A DNA stretch of 46,766 nucleotides from Zoogloea sp. (GCF_028693495.1 NZ_JAQUVG010000013.1:1-46766); one strand, 5' to 3'; shown: positions 1 to 8,695, counted from the stretch's first letter. Translations and numbers: made by a program. Notes: generated by a model from the sequence alone, not told the origin.

Positions 1-2
1 GG

Positions 3-1001
3 CAGCGTCTCCTTGGTGTGATGCGGGAGGCGTTGAGCTTCCCCAGAGACATGGCCTTCGATACCCGGGGCATGGGAGGCGCCTTGCTTGAGTTGCCCAT
101 CGACGGCCTGCTGACGGCGGGGCCCCTGATGCTGGTTGTTGTGCTGGCTGCTTTTGCGCCTCCTTTCCTGATGGGGGGGTGGGTGTTTAGCACCAAGAGC
201 CTGCAGTTCAATCCCTCTCGGCTGAACCCTCTGGCCGGGCTGGGGAGGATGTTCTCGACCCATGGCCTGGCCGAGTTGGTCAAGTCTGTTCTCAAGGCTG
301 TGCTGGTGGGCGGTGTAGGGAGTTGGGTGCTCTGGCGGGAGCGCGATCATTTGTTTTCCCTGATGCTCCAGCCTGTTGAAACCAGCATGGACGATTTTGC
401 CAGCCTGCTGCTTTTTTCGTCCCTGCTCATCGTTTTGAGCTTGGCGCTCATCGCCTTGATTGATGTGCCCTACCAGCTCTGGGAGTACTACCGGAAGCTG
501 AAGATGACGAAGGAGGAGGTTCGTCAGGAAATGAAGGAGCAGGAGGGGGATCCCCAGATCAAGGCGCGCATCCGGGCTGCCCAGCGGGAGATGTCCCGCC
601 GGCGCATGATGAGTAATGTGCCTACGGCCGATGTCGTGGTCACCAACCCTACCCATTACGCCGTTGCCCTCAAGTACGATCCCGACAGGGCAGGGGCGCC
701 CATCGTGGTGGCCAAGGGCGTCGAGCTGGTGGCCCAGAACATTCGGGAGCTGGCCAGGGAGCATCAGGTTCCCATTCTCGAAGTCCCGCCATTGGCTCGG
801 GCCCTGTACGCGCACACGGAACTGGAGCAGCCGATTCCCGCCCAACTCTATACGGTGGTTGCCGAAGTGATGGCCTGGGTTTTTCAGCTCAATCACTGGA
901 TTTCCGAAGGGGGGCTGCCCCCGGAGCAGCCGACCGGGCTGGCCGTGCCGCCGGGAATGGATCCCGCCGAACCAGACCCCCTGCCACCGCCCTCGAATTA
1001 A
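3..1001 (+). CDS. flhB: Flagellar export gate protein FlhB (5' truncated by window edge)
   Basis: FlhB is the substrate-specificity switch of the flagellar type III export gate in the inner membrane. The frame is open from base 3 and its true start lies outside the window. About 332 codons are present, so roughly the first 50 residues of a usual ~380-residue FlhB are missing. Hydrophobic segments fill the first half. A charged linker follows, then the autocleavage motif NPTH at bases 645-656, where cleavage between Asn and Pro lets export switch from rod/hook to filament subunits. The C-terminus ends in a proline-rich tail. The GTG/ATG codons near base 18 are internal, because the residues around them match the middle of FlhB. 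flhA follows after 52 nt in the same direction. Confidence 0.95.
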   Translation, partial: QRLLGVMREALSFPRDMAFDTRGMGGALLELPIDGLLTAGPLMLVVVLAAFAPPFLMGGWVFSTKSLQFNPSRLNPLAGLGRMFSTHGLAELVKSVLKAVLVGGVGSWVLWRERDHLFSLMLQPVETSMDDFASLLLFSSLLIVLSLALIALIDVPYQLWEYYRKLKMTKEEVRQEMKEQEGDPQIKARIRAAQREMSRRRMMSNVPTADVVVTNPTHYAVALKYDPDRAGAPIVVAKGVELVAQNIRELAREHQVPILEVPPLARALYAHTELEQPIPAQLYTVVAEVMAWVFQLNHWISEGGLPPEQPTGLAVPPGMDPAEPDPLPPPSN

Positions 1002-1053
1002 GTGTTTATTTCCTGTTTCTTTTCGCCTTCCGGACTATTCCTGAAGGCGCATC

Positions 1054-3156
1054 ATGATCGCCATGAACGGTAGTCTGAACCTGCGCGCGCTCGTCTCTGC
1101 GAGCAACGCCCGCCAGTTGGCCGGGCCGCTTCTCATCATCCTGATTCTTGCGATGATGGTGCTGCCGCTGCCCGCTTTCGTCCTTGACCTGATGTTTACC
1201 TTCAACATCGCAGTCTCGGTGATGGTCATGCTGGTGGCGATGTACACCAAGAAGCCGCTGGATTTTTCGGTGTTCCCCACCGTTCTGCTGGTAACGACCC
1301 TGCTGCGCCTCTCCCTGAATGTGGCATCGACCCGTATCGTGCTGCTGAACGGTCACACCGGGCCGGATGCTGCAGGGAAGGTGATTGAGGCCTTCGGACA
1401 CTTCCTGGTGGGGGGGAATACGGCGGTCGGTATCGTTGTGTTCGTGATCCTGACCGTCATCAACTTCGTGGTGGTCACGAAGGGCGCGGGGCGCATTGCC
1501 GAAGTGGGCGCCCGTTTCACGCTGGATGCGATGCCCGGCAAGCAGATGGCCATTGATGCCGATCTGAACGCGGGTCTCATCGACGAGAAGGAGGCCAAGC
1601 GCCGGCGTTCCGAAACTTCCCAGGAGGCCGATTTCTACGGAGCCATGGACGGCGCCTCCAAGTTCGTGCGGGGAGATGCGGTTGCAGCCATCCTGATCCT
1701 GATCATCAACATGATCGGCGGGCTCTTCGTCGGTGTTCTCCAGCACCAGATGGAGGTGGGACAGGCTGCCCATGTCTACACCTTGCTCACCATCGGTGAT
1801 GGCCTGGTCGCCCAGCTGCCTGCCCTGATCATCTCCGTTGCGGCGGGTCTGGTGGTGTCCCGGGTTGGCGATGAGGGCGACATGGGCTCACAGGTCATCA
1901 GCCAGGTGTTTGCCAACCCCCAGGTCTTGCTGCTCACGGCGGCCATTCTTGGCATCATGGGCCTGATTCCCGGCATGCCCAATTTTGTCTTCCTTTTGCT
2001 GGCGTCCGGATTGGGATATCTGGCCTGGCGCGGCGGTCGCCGGCCGTCTGAGCTGGCTGCAGAGGTGGAGGCCCCTGCTGACGTTGCCGTGGCGCCCCAG
2101 GTGGAAAGTCAGGACGCAAGCTGGGCTGATGTGACTCCGGTGGATGTGCTGGGTCTGGAGGTGGGGTATCGGCTGATTCCCATGGTGGACAAGGGGCAGG
2201 ACGGTGAGCTGCTCAAGCGCATCCGTGGCCTGCGCAAGAAATTCGCCCGGGACATCGGTTTTCTGGCTGCCCCGGTGCATATCCGGGATAACCTGGAGCT
2301 CAAGCCGAACGCCTACCGGATCGTTCTCAAGGGGGTGGAGATTGGTACGGGGGCTGCCTTTCCGGGGCAGTTCATGGCGATCAATCCCGGACGGGTCAGC
2401 GGTCCCCTCAGCGGACGTGAGACCACGGACCCCGCCTTTGGCCTGCCTGCCGTCTGGATCGACGCGACACAGCGGGAGCAGGCGCATGCCCTGGGATATA
2501 CCGTGGTGGATGCCAGCACCGTCGTGGCCACCCACCTCAACCACCTGATCCTCAGCCATGCCTCCGAGCTGCTCGGGCGCCTCGAAACCCAGGCCTTGCT
2601 GGATCACATCGCAAAGGATACGCCCAAGCTGGTGGAGGATCTGGTGCCCAAGCTGCTGCCCTTGTCCTCGGTTCAGCGGGTGCTGCAAAATCTTCTGGAC
2701 GAAGGGGTAAACATCCGCGACATGCGCACGATCGTCGAGGTGCTCGCTGAGTCTGCGCCGCGCATTCAGGATCCGCTCGAGCTGACCACCCGGGTACGTC
2801 AGGCCCTGGGACGAGCCATTGTTCAGGGACTCTTTCCAGGCAGTGGGGAGGTTCAGGTCATGGCCCTTGATCCGGCTCTGGAGCGCATCCTGATGCAGGC
2901 CATGGGGGGAGGTGGGCCCGAAGGGGGGGCGATCGAGCCTGGCCTGGCGGATACCTTGTTGAGAGAAACCGCGACCGCAGCCCAGCGCATGGAGGATACC
3001 GGTCTCCCTCCGGTCCTGCTGGTCCCGGCCCAGCTCCGCTGGTTGCTGTCCCGCTTCCTGCGGCGTGCCGTCCCGACGCTCAAGGTTGTGGCCAACTCCG
3101 AAGTCCCCGAGACCCGTCTGATCCGGGTGGCGGCGATGATCAGCGCTGCGCCCTGA
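1054..3156 (+). CDS. flhA: Flagellar export gate protein FlhA
   Basis: FlhA is the ion-conducting, nonameric component of the flagellar export gate; its cytosolic domain docks chaperone-substrate complexes. The 700 residues match the family length. The N-terminal half holds about eight membrane segments and the FHIPEP-family signature: LRLSLNVAST near residue 85 and a conserved loop at about 142-175 (TKGAGRIAEVGARF onward). An Asp in RGDAV falls at residue 208, the position of the essential proton-path Asp of Salmonella FlhA. The rest is the soluble FlhA-C domain. The ATG at 1054 has a weak GAAGG upstream; a second in-frame ATG at 1063 is possible. It lies between flhB and flhF, as in other polar flagellates. 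Confidence 0.97.
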   Translation: MIAMNGSLNLRALVSASNARQLAGPLLIILILAMMVLPLPAFVLDLMFTFNIAVSVMVMLVAMYTKKPLDFSVFPTVLLVTTLLRLSLNVASTRIVLLNGHTGPDAAGKVIEAFGHFLVGGNTAVGIVVFVILTVINFVVVTKGAGRIAEVGARFTLDAMPGKQMAIDADLNAGLIDEKEAKRRRSETSQEADFYGAMDGASKFVRGDAVAAILILIINMIGGLFVGVLQHQMEVGQAAHVYTLLTIGDGLVAQLPALIISVAAGLVVSRVGDEGDMGSQVISQVFANPQVLLLTAAILGIMGLIPGMPNFVFLLLASGLGYLAWRGGRRPSELAAEVEAPADVAVAPQVESQDASWADVTPVDVLGLEVGYRLIPMVDKGQDGELLKRIRGLRKKFARDIGFLAAPVHIRDNLELKPNAYRIVLKGVEIGTGAAFPGQFMAINPGRVSGPLSGRETTDPAFGLPAVWIDATQREQAHALGYTVVDASTVVATHLNHLILSHASELLGRLETQALLDHIAKDTPKLVEDLVPKLLPLSSVQRVLQNLLDEGVNIRDMRTIVEVLAESAPRIQDPLELTTRVRQALGRAIVQGLFPGSGEVQVMALDPALERILMQAMGGGGPEGGAIEPGLADTLLRETATAAQRMEDTGLPPVLLVPAQLRWLLSRFLRRAVPTLKVVANSEVPETRLIRVAAMISAAP

Positions 3157-3312
3157 TCCGTTGAGCAGGGTCTTCGTTGGGCGGTAGCCGGAATAGCACC
3201 CGAAAACCCGTCTTTTCCTGAGCGTCGAAGGTGTCGGATGGCGAGATAATCGAATCTACCAAAGTGCCCGCAGTGGGCCCGTAGAACGCCTTCGTCCGCT
3301 GGAGACAGGAGC

Positions 3313-4854
3313 ATGAACGTCAAGCGCTACTTTGCTAAAACCGCCCGAGAGGCCCTTCGCATGTTGAAGGACGACCTTGGGCCGGACGCGGTCGTGCTGT
3401 CCAACCGGGCTGCGAATGGCGGCGTCGAGATCCTCGCCTTGCCCTCCGGTGACGTTGCAACCCTGCAGACTGCCCAGCGTGCCCGCACCCAGGCCCAGCA
3501 GGCCCAGGCGTCTGCACCTGCCCGGCCGACGGTCGCGACCAGGGAGACCGCTGCGCCGGCTGTCGCGCCTCCTGTCCGACCCAAGACCGCTGCTGATTTC
3601 TTTGATGAGGACTTTCAGCTCAGCCTGTCGCGGGCTGCGCTCCAGCGGCAGGCCTCCGGCAGCCCACCCGTACCCCAGAAACCGTTGCCCGCCCGCCCTG
3701 CAGACATGCAGCCTTTCAATCCCCCTCGGGCCGAGCTGAATCGCGATGTCTTTCATGCGGCGGCGGCACAGGTTCGTCGCCCTCCTGCGGAGCCCCCTCG
3801 TTCGCCCTTGCGCAATGAGGCCCCCGTGGCGGCTCCGTCGGCCCGTCAGCGCCCTGCGGGCGTGGAGGAAGAGGCCCGTATTCGGGCCCTTGAATCGGCA
3901 AACTCGCAGATGGCGAGCGAACTGGCATCGATCCGGGAGTTGATCGAGCGTCAACTGGCTGGTTTTGCCTGGGGGGAGATGGGGCGTACCGCACCGGGAC
4001 GTGCCCGCCTGATTGGAGATCTGCTGGAGGCGGGCTTCTCTGCCGTGCTGGCCCGGGAGCTGGCCGGGCATGTGCCGGAAGATGAGGCGCCCGAGGATGC
4101 GCATCGCCTGCTGCATGGGGCTCTGAAGGAACGCTTCCGGACCATGGCCAGCGATGCTGACATCATCGATCGGGGAGGTGTGTTTGCCCTGGTGGGCCCC
4201 ACCGGGGTCGGCAAGACCACCACCACGGCCAAACTCGCCGCCCGCTGCGTTGTCCGTCACGGTGCCGACAAGCTGGCCCTGATCACGACTGACAGCTACC
4301 GGATTGGCGCCCACGAGCAACTCCGCATCTACGGACGGATTCTCGGGGTGCCCGTGTATGTGGTGCGGGACGCGACGGATCTGCGGGAAACCCTCGCCAG
4401 CCTTCGTGACAAGCACATGGTCCTGATCGATACGATGGGCATGAGCCAGCGTGACAAGATGGTAGCCGAGCAGGCTGCGATGTTGACTGGAGCAGGCAAG
4501 GTATCCCGCCTGCTGTTACTCAACGCCACCAGTCGGGGCGATACCCTGGATGACGTGATCCGTGCCTATTCCGGTGATGGCCTGGCCGGGGTGGTCCTTT
4601 CAAAGATGGATGAAGCCATGTCCCTGGCGCCCGTGCTGGACGTGGCGATACGCCACCAGGTGGATGTGTTCTATGTGGCCGATGGCCAGCGGGTCCCGGA
4701 AGATCTCCATCTGCCTGATCGGAACGGCCTGATCGATCAGGCCTTGCGTGAGCTTCCTCCGGGCTCTCCCTTTCGTCTCGAGCCCCTTGAGGCAGGGCTT
4801 CTGATGGCAGCGTCTGCCAAGCCCACGGCCGCCATGCTGCAGGGAGGGGCTTGA
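3313..4854 (+). CDS. flhF: SRP-type GTPase FlhF, polar flagellum placement
   Basis: FlhF is a signal-recognition-particle-type GTPase that marks the cell pole for flagellum assembly. The protein has 513 residues: an N-terminal B domain (MNVKRYFAKTAREALRMLK), a long Ala/Pro-rich linker (about 50-195), then the NG GTPase. Visible G motifs are the P-loop GPTGVGKTTT at 295-304, DSYRIGAHEQL, DTMG (G3) and SKMDEA (G4). All catalytic motifs look intact. GGAGACAGGAG precedes the ATG. The 156-nt spacer after flhA is the longest in this cluster, so a separate promoter is possible, although none is convincing. The next gene, flhG, starts 1 nt after the stop, which suggests translational coupling of the two partner proteins. 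Confidence 0.96.
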   Translation: MNVKRYFAKTAREALRMLKDDLGPDAVVLSNRAANGGVEILALPSGDVATLQTAQRARTQAQQAQASAPARPTVATRETAAPAVAPPVRPKTAADFFDEDFQLSLSRAALQRQASGSPPVPQKPLPARPADMQPFNPPRAELNRDVFHAAAAQVRRPPAEPPRSPLRNEAPVAAPSARQRPAGVEEEARIRALESANSQMASELASIRELIERQLAGFAWGEMGRTAPGRARLIGDLLEAGFSAVLARELAGHVPEDEAPEDAHRLLHGALKERFRTMASDADIIDRGGVFALVGPTGVGKTTTTAKLAARCVVRHGADKLALITTDSYRIGAHEQLRIYGRILGVPVYVVRDATDLRETLASLRDKHMVLIDTMGMSQRDKMVAEQAAMLTGAGKVSRLLLLNATSRGDTLDDVIRAYSGDGLAGVVLSKMDEAMSLAPVLDVAIRHQVDVFYVADGQRVPEDLHLPDRNGLIDQALRELPPGSPFRLEPLEAGLLMAASAKPTAAMLQGGA

Positions 4855-4855
4855 G

Positions 4856-5632
4856 ATGTTGCATGCTGCTGATCAGGCTGCGGGTCTTCGCCGTCTTTTC
4901 CGCCGGACGCCTTCTGCGGTCGTCGCCCTGTTTGTCACGGGGCGTGTTCCCCGCAATCTTGCAGTCCAGACGCTTTGCGCCCTGACCGATGGAGCCCGAA
5001 GGGTGGTGGTGCTGGATGAGCATGCCCCTGAGCAGGGGTCCCTGCTGTCTGCCTTTGGTTTCCCTGAAGGGGGAGACTTGCTGGGTGCCCTGGAGGGGCA
5101 GCTTGATGTGACAGGCATCATGCGCGAAGTGACGGATGGCCTCTGGGTGGTTCCTGCTGCGGCGACGGTGCAGGCAGTGTCCCTCCTGGACGAAGTCCAT
5201 CACGCGCGTCTGGAGGCGGGGATCTCCGAGCTGCAAAGGCGTTCGGATCTGATGGTGGTGAATGCGGCGGGTGATGTCCGTAATTTGACCCCCTTTGCCC
5301 GGGCCGCTGGTCGCCGGCTTCTGGTGGTTGAGGCCAGCGGTGTCGGAGCGCGGGGGGCCTGCCAGTGGATCAAGGGGCTTGCTGCCGCTGGCGCCAGTTC
5401 CCTGGAGGTCGTGGTTTCCGGTGCTCGGGACCGGGCCGACGCGACGGCTCTTTTTGCCAGTCTCAGTGACTACACCTCCCGTCACGTGGGTTTGCCTCTG
5501 GCCTGGCGGGGCGAGGTGGAGCGGGATGCGATTGCCGAAGCGATCGCAGAGCCTCTCGGAGAGCGTCACCCGGGAGAGGGAGCCAATGCTTTCATCCGAC
5601 GTCTGCGTGCCTGGTCGGCGCAGGCGGCCTGA
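4856..5632 (+). CDS. flhG: FlhG/FleN-like MinD family protein with degenerate P-loop
   Basis: FlhG (FleN) is a MinD-type ATPase that limits flagellar number, activates the FlhF GTPase through an N-terminal DQAxxLR helix, and in pseudomonads restrains the activator FleQ. This 258-residue protein carries D6-Q7-A8-A9-G10-L11-R12, an exact match to the activation motif, and sits directly after flhF. However, the loop after the first strand (residues 22-36) reads TGRVPRNLAV where the family has the deviant Walker A KGGVGKT, so both signature lysines and the glycine pattern are gone. The later strand VVVLDEH keeps only a trace of the usual VLLLDAD. It is probably an FlhG descendant that can no longer bind ATP in the usual way. 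The fold assignment rests on position, length, the DQAxxLR motif and residual strand spacing. Confidence 0.8.
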   Translation: MLHAADQAAGLRRLFRRTPSAVVALFVTGRVPRNLAVQTLCALTDGARRVVVLDEHAPEQGSLLSAFGFPEGGDLLGALEGQLDVTGIMREVTDGLWVVPAAATVQAVSLLDEVHHARLEAGISELQRRSDLMVVNAAGDVRNLTPFARAAGRRLLVVEASGVGARGACQWIKGLAAAGASSLEVVVSGARDRADATALFASLSDYTSRHVGLPLAWRGEVERDAIAEAIAEPLGERHPGEGANAFIRRLRAWSAQAA

Positions 5633-5635
5633 GGA

Positions 5636-5696
5636 GGATTGCCGCGGCAGGACTTGCTGCCTGTGTTAAATTTTGTCCTGCCGGCCTCGGCAATCC
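5636..5696 (+). other. Long imperfect inverted repeat after flhG
   Basis: The left arm 5636-5653 and right arm 5675-5696 pair as 9 bp + 9 bp, interrupted by a 4-nt bulge (GCCT) in the right arm, around a 21-nt AT-rich loop containing GTTAAATTTT. It begins 4 nt after the flhG stop. No U-tract follows, so it is not a standard intrinsic terminator. It could be an mRNA-stabilising, processing or Rho-related structure in the flhG-fliA spacer. Confidence 0.6.
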
Positions 5697-5727
5697 CCGG
5701 TGTGGTCCGTTTATTGTCCGTGATGCC

Positions 5728-5745
5728 GGGTTCAGTCCGGAACCC
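5728..5745 (+). other. Small hairpin in fliA leader
   Basis: GGGTTC (5728-5733) and GAACCC (5740-5745) form a 6-bp perfect stem with a 6-nt loop, 23 nt before the fliA start codon. Its position next to the translation start suggests possible effects on fliA translation; a chance hairpin is also possible. Confidence 0.35.
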
Positions 5746-5768
5746 TGACCAGAAAGTCTGCCATAAAG

Positions 5769-6539
5769 ATGTACACTGCTTCCGGCACCCTCGACAAAGA
5801 GCAACTTGTTGTCCAGTACGCGCCTCTGGTCAAGCGTATCGCCTATCACTTGATGGCCAAGCTGCCGGCCAGTGTCCAGGTGGAAGACATCATCCAGAAT
5901 GGCATGATGGGTCTGCTGGATGCCATCAACCGTTACGAAGAAGGGCTGGGGGCGCAGTTTGAAACCTATGCGGTACAGCGGATCCGCGGCTCCATGCTTG
6001 ACGGACTGCGGGAAAATGACTGGTTGCCCCGTAGCCTGAGGCGAGACATGCGGCGCATTGAAGCTGCAGTAAATCAGCTCGAGCAGCTCAACGGCCGTCA
6101 TCCCACCGAAAAGGAACTTGCCGACGCCCTTGGCCTGCCGCTGGCCGATTATCAGCACATGCTCCAGGAAGCCAGGGGGTATCAGCTGGTCTACTTCGAG
6201 GATTTTTCCGGCGAAGGGGAAGAGGATTACCTGGAGCGCCACATTACCCTGGAGGGGAATGATCCGCTGACTCTTCTGCTGGAGGGCAGCATGCGTGATG
6301 TGCTGGTCAAGTCCATTGACGACCTGCCCGACAGGGAAAAGACTGTAATGGGCCTTTACTACGAACAGGACATGAACCTGCGGGAAATCGGTGAGGTGCT
6401 GGGCGTCTCCGAGTCCCGGGTGTGTCAGCTCCACAGTCAGGCGATTGCCCGTCTGCGTTCCCGCATTTCCGGAGCGATACAGACTGCGCCAAAGGTCAAG
6501 GGCGAGAGGCGCGGGCGGCGTCCTGCCGCCGCTTCCTGA
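5769..6539 (+). CDS. fliA: Flagellar sigma factor sigma-28
   Basis: FliA directs RNA polymerase to late flagellar promoters and is held by FlgM until the hook is complete. The protein has 256 residues. Region 2 is seen from about residue 15 (YAPLVKRIAYHLMAKLP, VEDIIQNGMMGLLDAI, TYAVQRIRGSMLDGLR), region 3 follows (LPRSLRRDMRRIE), and the region 4 helix-turn-helix is near residue 205 (LREIGEVLGVSESRVCQLH). The ATG at 5769 matches the conserved N-terminal length; only weak ribosome-site complementarity is visible. The 136-nt leader carries two inverted repeats. motC starts 19 nt downstream, so no chemotaxis genes lie between fliA and the stator genes, unlike the Pseudomonas order. Confidence 0.97.
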   Translation: MYTASGTLDKEQLVVQYAPLVKRIAYHLMAKLPASVQVEDIIQNGMMGLLDAINRYEEGLGAQFETYAVQRIRGSMLDGLRENDWLPRSLRRDMRRIEAAVNQLEQLNGRHPTEKELADALGLPLADYQHMLQEARGYQLVYFEDFSGEGEEDYLERHITLEGNDPLTLLLEGSMRDVLVKSIDDLPDREKTVMGLYYEQDMNLREIGEVLGVSESRVCQLHSQAIARLRSRISGAIQTAPKVKGERRGRRPAAAS

Positions 6540-6558
6540 TTCTGCTCCCGGATTCCTC

Positions 6559-7299
6559 ATGGATAGCATCAGTCTTGTTGGCATCACCCTGGCCATTGCG
6601 GCCATTCTGGTCGGACAGATTCTCGAAGGGGGACATGTCTCCTCCCTGCTGCAACCAACAGCCTTCATGATCGTCATCGGAGGGACCCTCGGTGCCGTGA
6701 TGCTGCAAAGCTCCATGAAGGTTTTCCGGCTCGGGATGCAGATGTTTCGCTGGGTATTCGTTCCCCCGGTACTGGATCATCAGGCCTTGATCGACCAGGT
6801 CGTTCAGTGGAGCCATGTGGCCCGCAAGGAGGGGTTGCTGTCCCTGGAGAATCAGATTCCTTCAATTGAAGATCCCTTCATCCGGAAGGGCTTGCAGTTG
6901 TTGGTGGATGGGGTCGAGCCAGAGCGCCTGAGGGAAGTGCTTGAGGTCGAGATTGATACCTGGGAGAGCCAGATGAAGCAGGGCGCGAGGGTTTGGGAGG
7001 CGGCGGGCGGTTATGCGCCGACCATCGGTATCCTGGGTGCGGTCATGGGGCTGATCCACGTCATGGAGAACTTGTCCGATCCTTCCAAGCTCGGGGCGGG
7101 TATTGCCGTAGCCTTTGTCGCCACCATTTACGGGGTGGGCTTCGCCAACCTGATTTTCCTGCCGGTCGCCAAGAAGCTGCTGGCGGTGATTGGGTCCCTT
7201 GTCTCCATGCGGGAGATGCTGCTCGATGGCCTTGTGGGCATTGCCAATGGTGACAATCCCCGGATCATTGAAGGCCGCCTGCAGGGTTACGCGAGTTAG
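6559..7299 (+). CDS. motC: Flagellar motor stator subunit, MotA/MotC type
   Basis: This is the A-subunit of a flagellar stator, which with its B-subunit conducts ions and pushes the rotor. The protein has 246 residues with four predicted membrane segments, the first at the N-terminus (DSISLVGITLAIAAILVGQ). The short length is like MotC/PomA rather than the ~295-residue enteric MotA. The conserved functional prolines appear in GGYAPTIGILGA and in the last segment (GVGFANLIFLPVA). The start ATG at 6559 was chosen because residues encoded upstream overlap the end of fliA and do not resemble the family. The motD start follows after 4 nt, so the two subunits are probably made in a coupled fashion. 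Whether H+ or Na+ is used cannot be decided from sequence alone. Confidence 0.93.
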   Translation: MDSISLVGITLAIAAILVGQILEGGHVSSLLQPTAFMIVIGGTLGAVMLQSSMKVFRLGMQMFRWVFVPPVLDHQALIDQVVQWSHVARKEGLLSLENQIPSIEDPFIRKGLQLLVDGVEPERLREVLEVEIDTWESQMKQGARVWEAAGGYAPTIGILGAVMGLIHVMENLSDPSKLGAGIAVAFVATIYGVGFANLIFLPVAKKLLAVIGSLVSMREMLLDGLVGIANGDNPRIIEGRLQGYAS

Positions 7300-7303
7300 C
7301 TGC

Positions 7304-8149
7304 ATGGCCCGGCGGAGCAGGAGAGGTGTGGAGGAGTACGAAAACCACGAACGCTGGATGGTCTCCTATGCGGATTTCATCACTTTGCTGTTCGCGTTTT
7401 TTGTCGTGATGTATTCCCTCTCCTCAGTCAACGAAGGCAAATACCGGATTTTGTCCGACTCGGTAGTGAATGCGTTTCGTAACGTGGCGGATCAAGGCGA
7501 CACCCCCCGCCTGATCTCCAGTCCCATTCCCACCATCCGGCCCGCCACTCCGCCGCTCAACGAGACAGAAGAGGCCAGGAGCTCCCGCGCTGAGCGAGTT
7601 CGCAACATGGCAGAGGAAATTCGCAAGGTGCTGGCCCCTCTCGTCGCCGATGGTCAGGTCCAGGTAACGGAGGGGGCGTTCGGGATCACGGTCGAGATCA
7701 ACGCCAGTGTCCTCTTCGCGCCGGGCGAGGCCCAGCTGGGGGTGGATGCGGTGCGGGCGTTGCAGGCGGTCGCCAGTGTGCTGGCGGGGGCCGAGTTTCC
7801 GATCACCGTGGAAGGTCACACCGACACGATTCCCATTGCCACCCCGATGTTTCCGTCCAACTGGGAATTGTCGGCTGTGCGTGCTTCCAGCGTTGTCAGG
7901 TTGTTTGTCGAGGGAGGGGTTCTCCCAGCCCGGCTTACCGCCGCCGGTTATGCGGACCAGAGGCCCTTGTCCGACAATCTCACGCCGGAGGGGCGGGCCC
8001 GCAACCGCCGGGTGACCCTGCTGATCGAGTCGCGGAGTGTGGATGCAGCGCCCTCCCGGACAGTGAAGGCCTCAGGTTTGACGGAGTCCATCCTGCCCGC
8101 GGATGCAGTACCTCCAGTGCCTGTGGGGTCAGGACAGAGTCGCCCCTGA
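7304..8149 (+). CDS. motD: Flagellar motor stator subunit, MotB/MotD type
   Basis: This is the B-subunit partner of the preceding stator gene; it anchors the stator to peptidoglycan. The protein has 281 residues: a short cytoplasmic N-terminus with the conserved HERWMVSYADF stretch, a single membrane helix containing the ion-binding Asp (D24 in YADFITLLFAFF), a periplasmic linker, and a C-terminal OmpA-like peptidoglycan-binding domain (VEGHTDTIPI, NWELSAVRA, NRRVTLLIE). ATG 7304 is chosen because it gives the usual short N-terminus; an earlier in-frame start overlaps motC. The gene converges on flgN with a 68-nt GC-rich spacer in which no clear terminator was seen. Confidence 0.94.
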   Translation: MARRSRRGVEEYENHERWMVSYADFITLLFAFFVVMYSLSSVNEGKYRILSDSVVNAFRNVADQGDTPRLISSPIPTIRPATPPLNETEEARSSRAERVRNMAEEIRKVLAPLVADGQVQVTEGAFGITVEINASVLFAPGEAQLGVDAVRALQAVASVLAGAEFPITVEGHTDTIPIATPMFPSNWELSAVRASSVVRLFVEGGVLPARLTAAGYADQRPLSDNLTPEGRARNRRVTLLIESRSVDAAPSRTVKASGLTESILPADAVPPVPVGSGQSRP

Positions 8150-8217
8150 CGGGTCGGGCACGCAGCAGGACCGGGCGGGGGCGCTTCGGGAAAGGGTGGC
8201 CGCCCCTGTGCGCAGGG

Positions 8218-8694
8218 TCAGGCCGAGCCGAGGTGGCGACTGCCCGCGGTGGGGCGGGTCTGGCCATCCTGACCATAGATCTGTGGGTGCTCTGCGGCAG
8301 CGAGCAGGGTACTGAGGGCTTGCTGATTGTTTTGCAGACGTTCGGTGATCAGCTGACCATTCACCCGGTTGCGCTCCTTGGCGGTACTGGCCAGGGTCAT
8401 CACGTCGTTCCACAGGGGCAGGGTGTCGGGGGCGTGAGCGAGTACAAGCCGAACGTTCTCGTCGGTGACCTTGGCGCCCTCCCGGGCAAACATCACCACC
8501 CGCTCGTCCGCCAGGCGCTGGAGATGACGGTATAGACCGGTTTTTTCTTCGGCCAGTACGGTCAACGTATCTACCTGCCCCGTGATCAGAAGCTGCTCTT
8601 CCCGTTCGAGCAGTGCGATGAACCCCTGAAGACCGGTGCACTCGTCGCGGATCAGCCGGGCAAGTCGGTTGACGAAAGCCTGGTCGACAGCCAT
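8218..8694 (-). CDS. flgN: Flagellar export chaperone FlgN
   Basis: FlgN is the cytoplasmic chaperone for the hook-filament junction proteins FlgK and FlgL, both encoded in this window. The protein has 158 residues and is mostly helical, with heptad-like leucines (LLEREEQLLITGQVDTLTVLAEEK) and a C-terminal motif (IYGQDGQTRPT) typical of betaproteobacterial FlgN. It lies 1 nt downstream of flgM on the same strand, the conserved flgA-flgM-flgN arrangement. Sequence conservation in this family is low, so the call relies partly on context. Confidence 0.9.
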   Translation of the reverse strand: MAVDQAFVNRLARLIRDECTGLQGFIALLEREEQLLITGQVDTLTVLAEEKTGLYRHLQRLADERVVMFAREGAKVTDENVRLVLAHAPDTLPLWNDVMTLASTAKERNRVNGQLITERLQNNQQALSTLLAAAEHPQIYGQDGQTRPTAGSRHLGSA

Positions 8695-8695
8695 G

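Noticed and set aside
5699-5725. TGGTCC-N5-TTGTC as a sigma-54 promoter for fliA
   Set aside because: The invariant GC at -12 is GT here and the -24 core has two mismatches.
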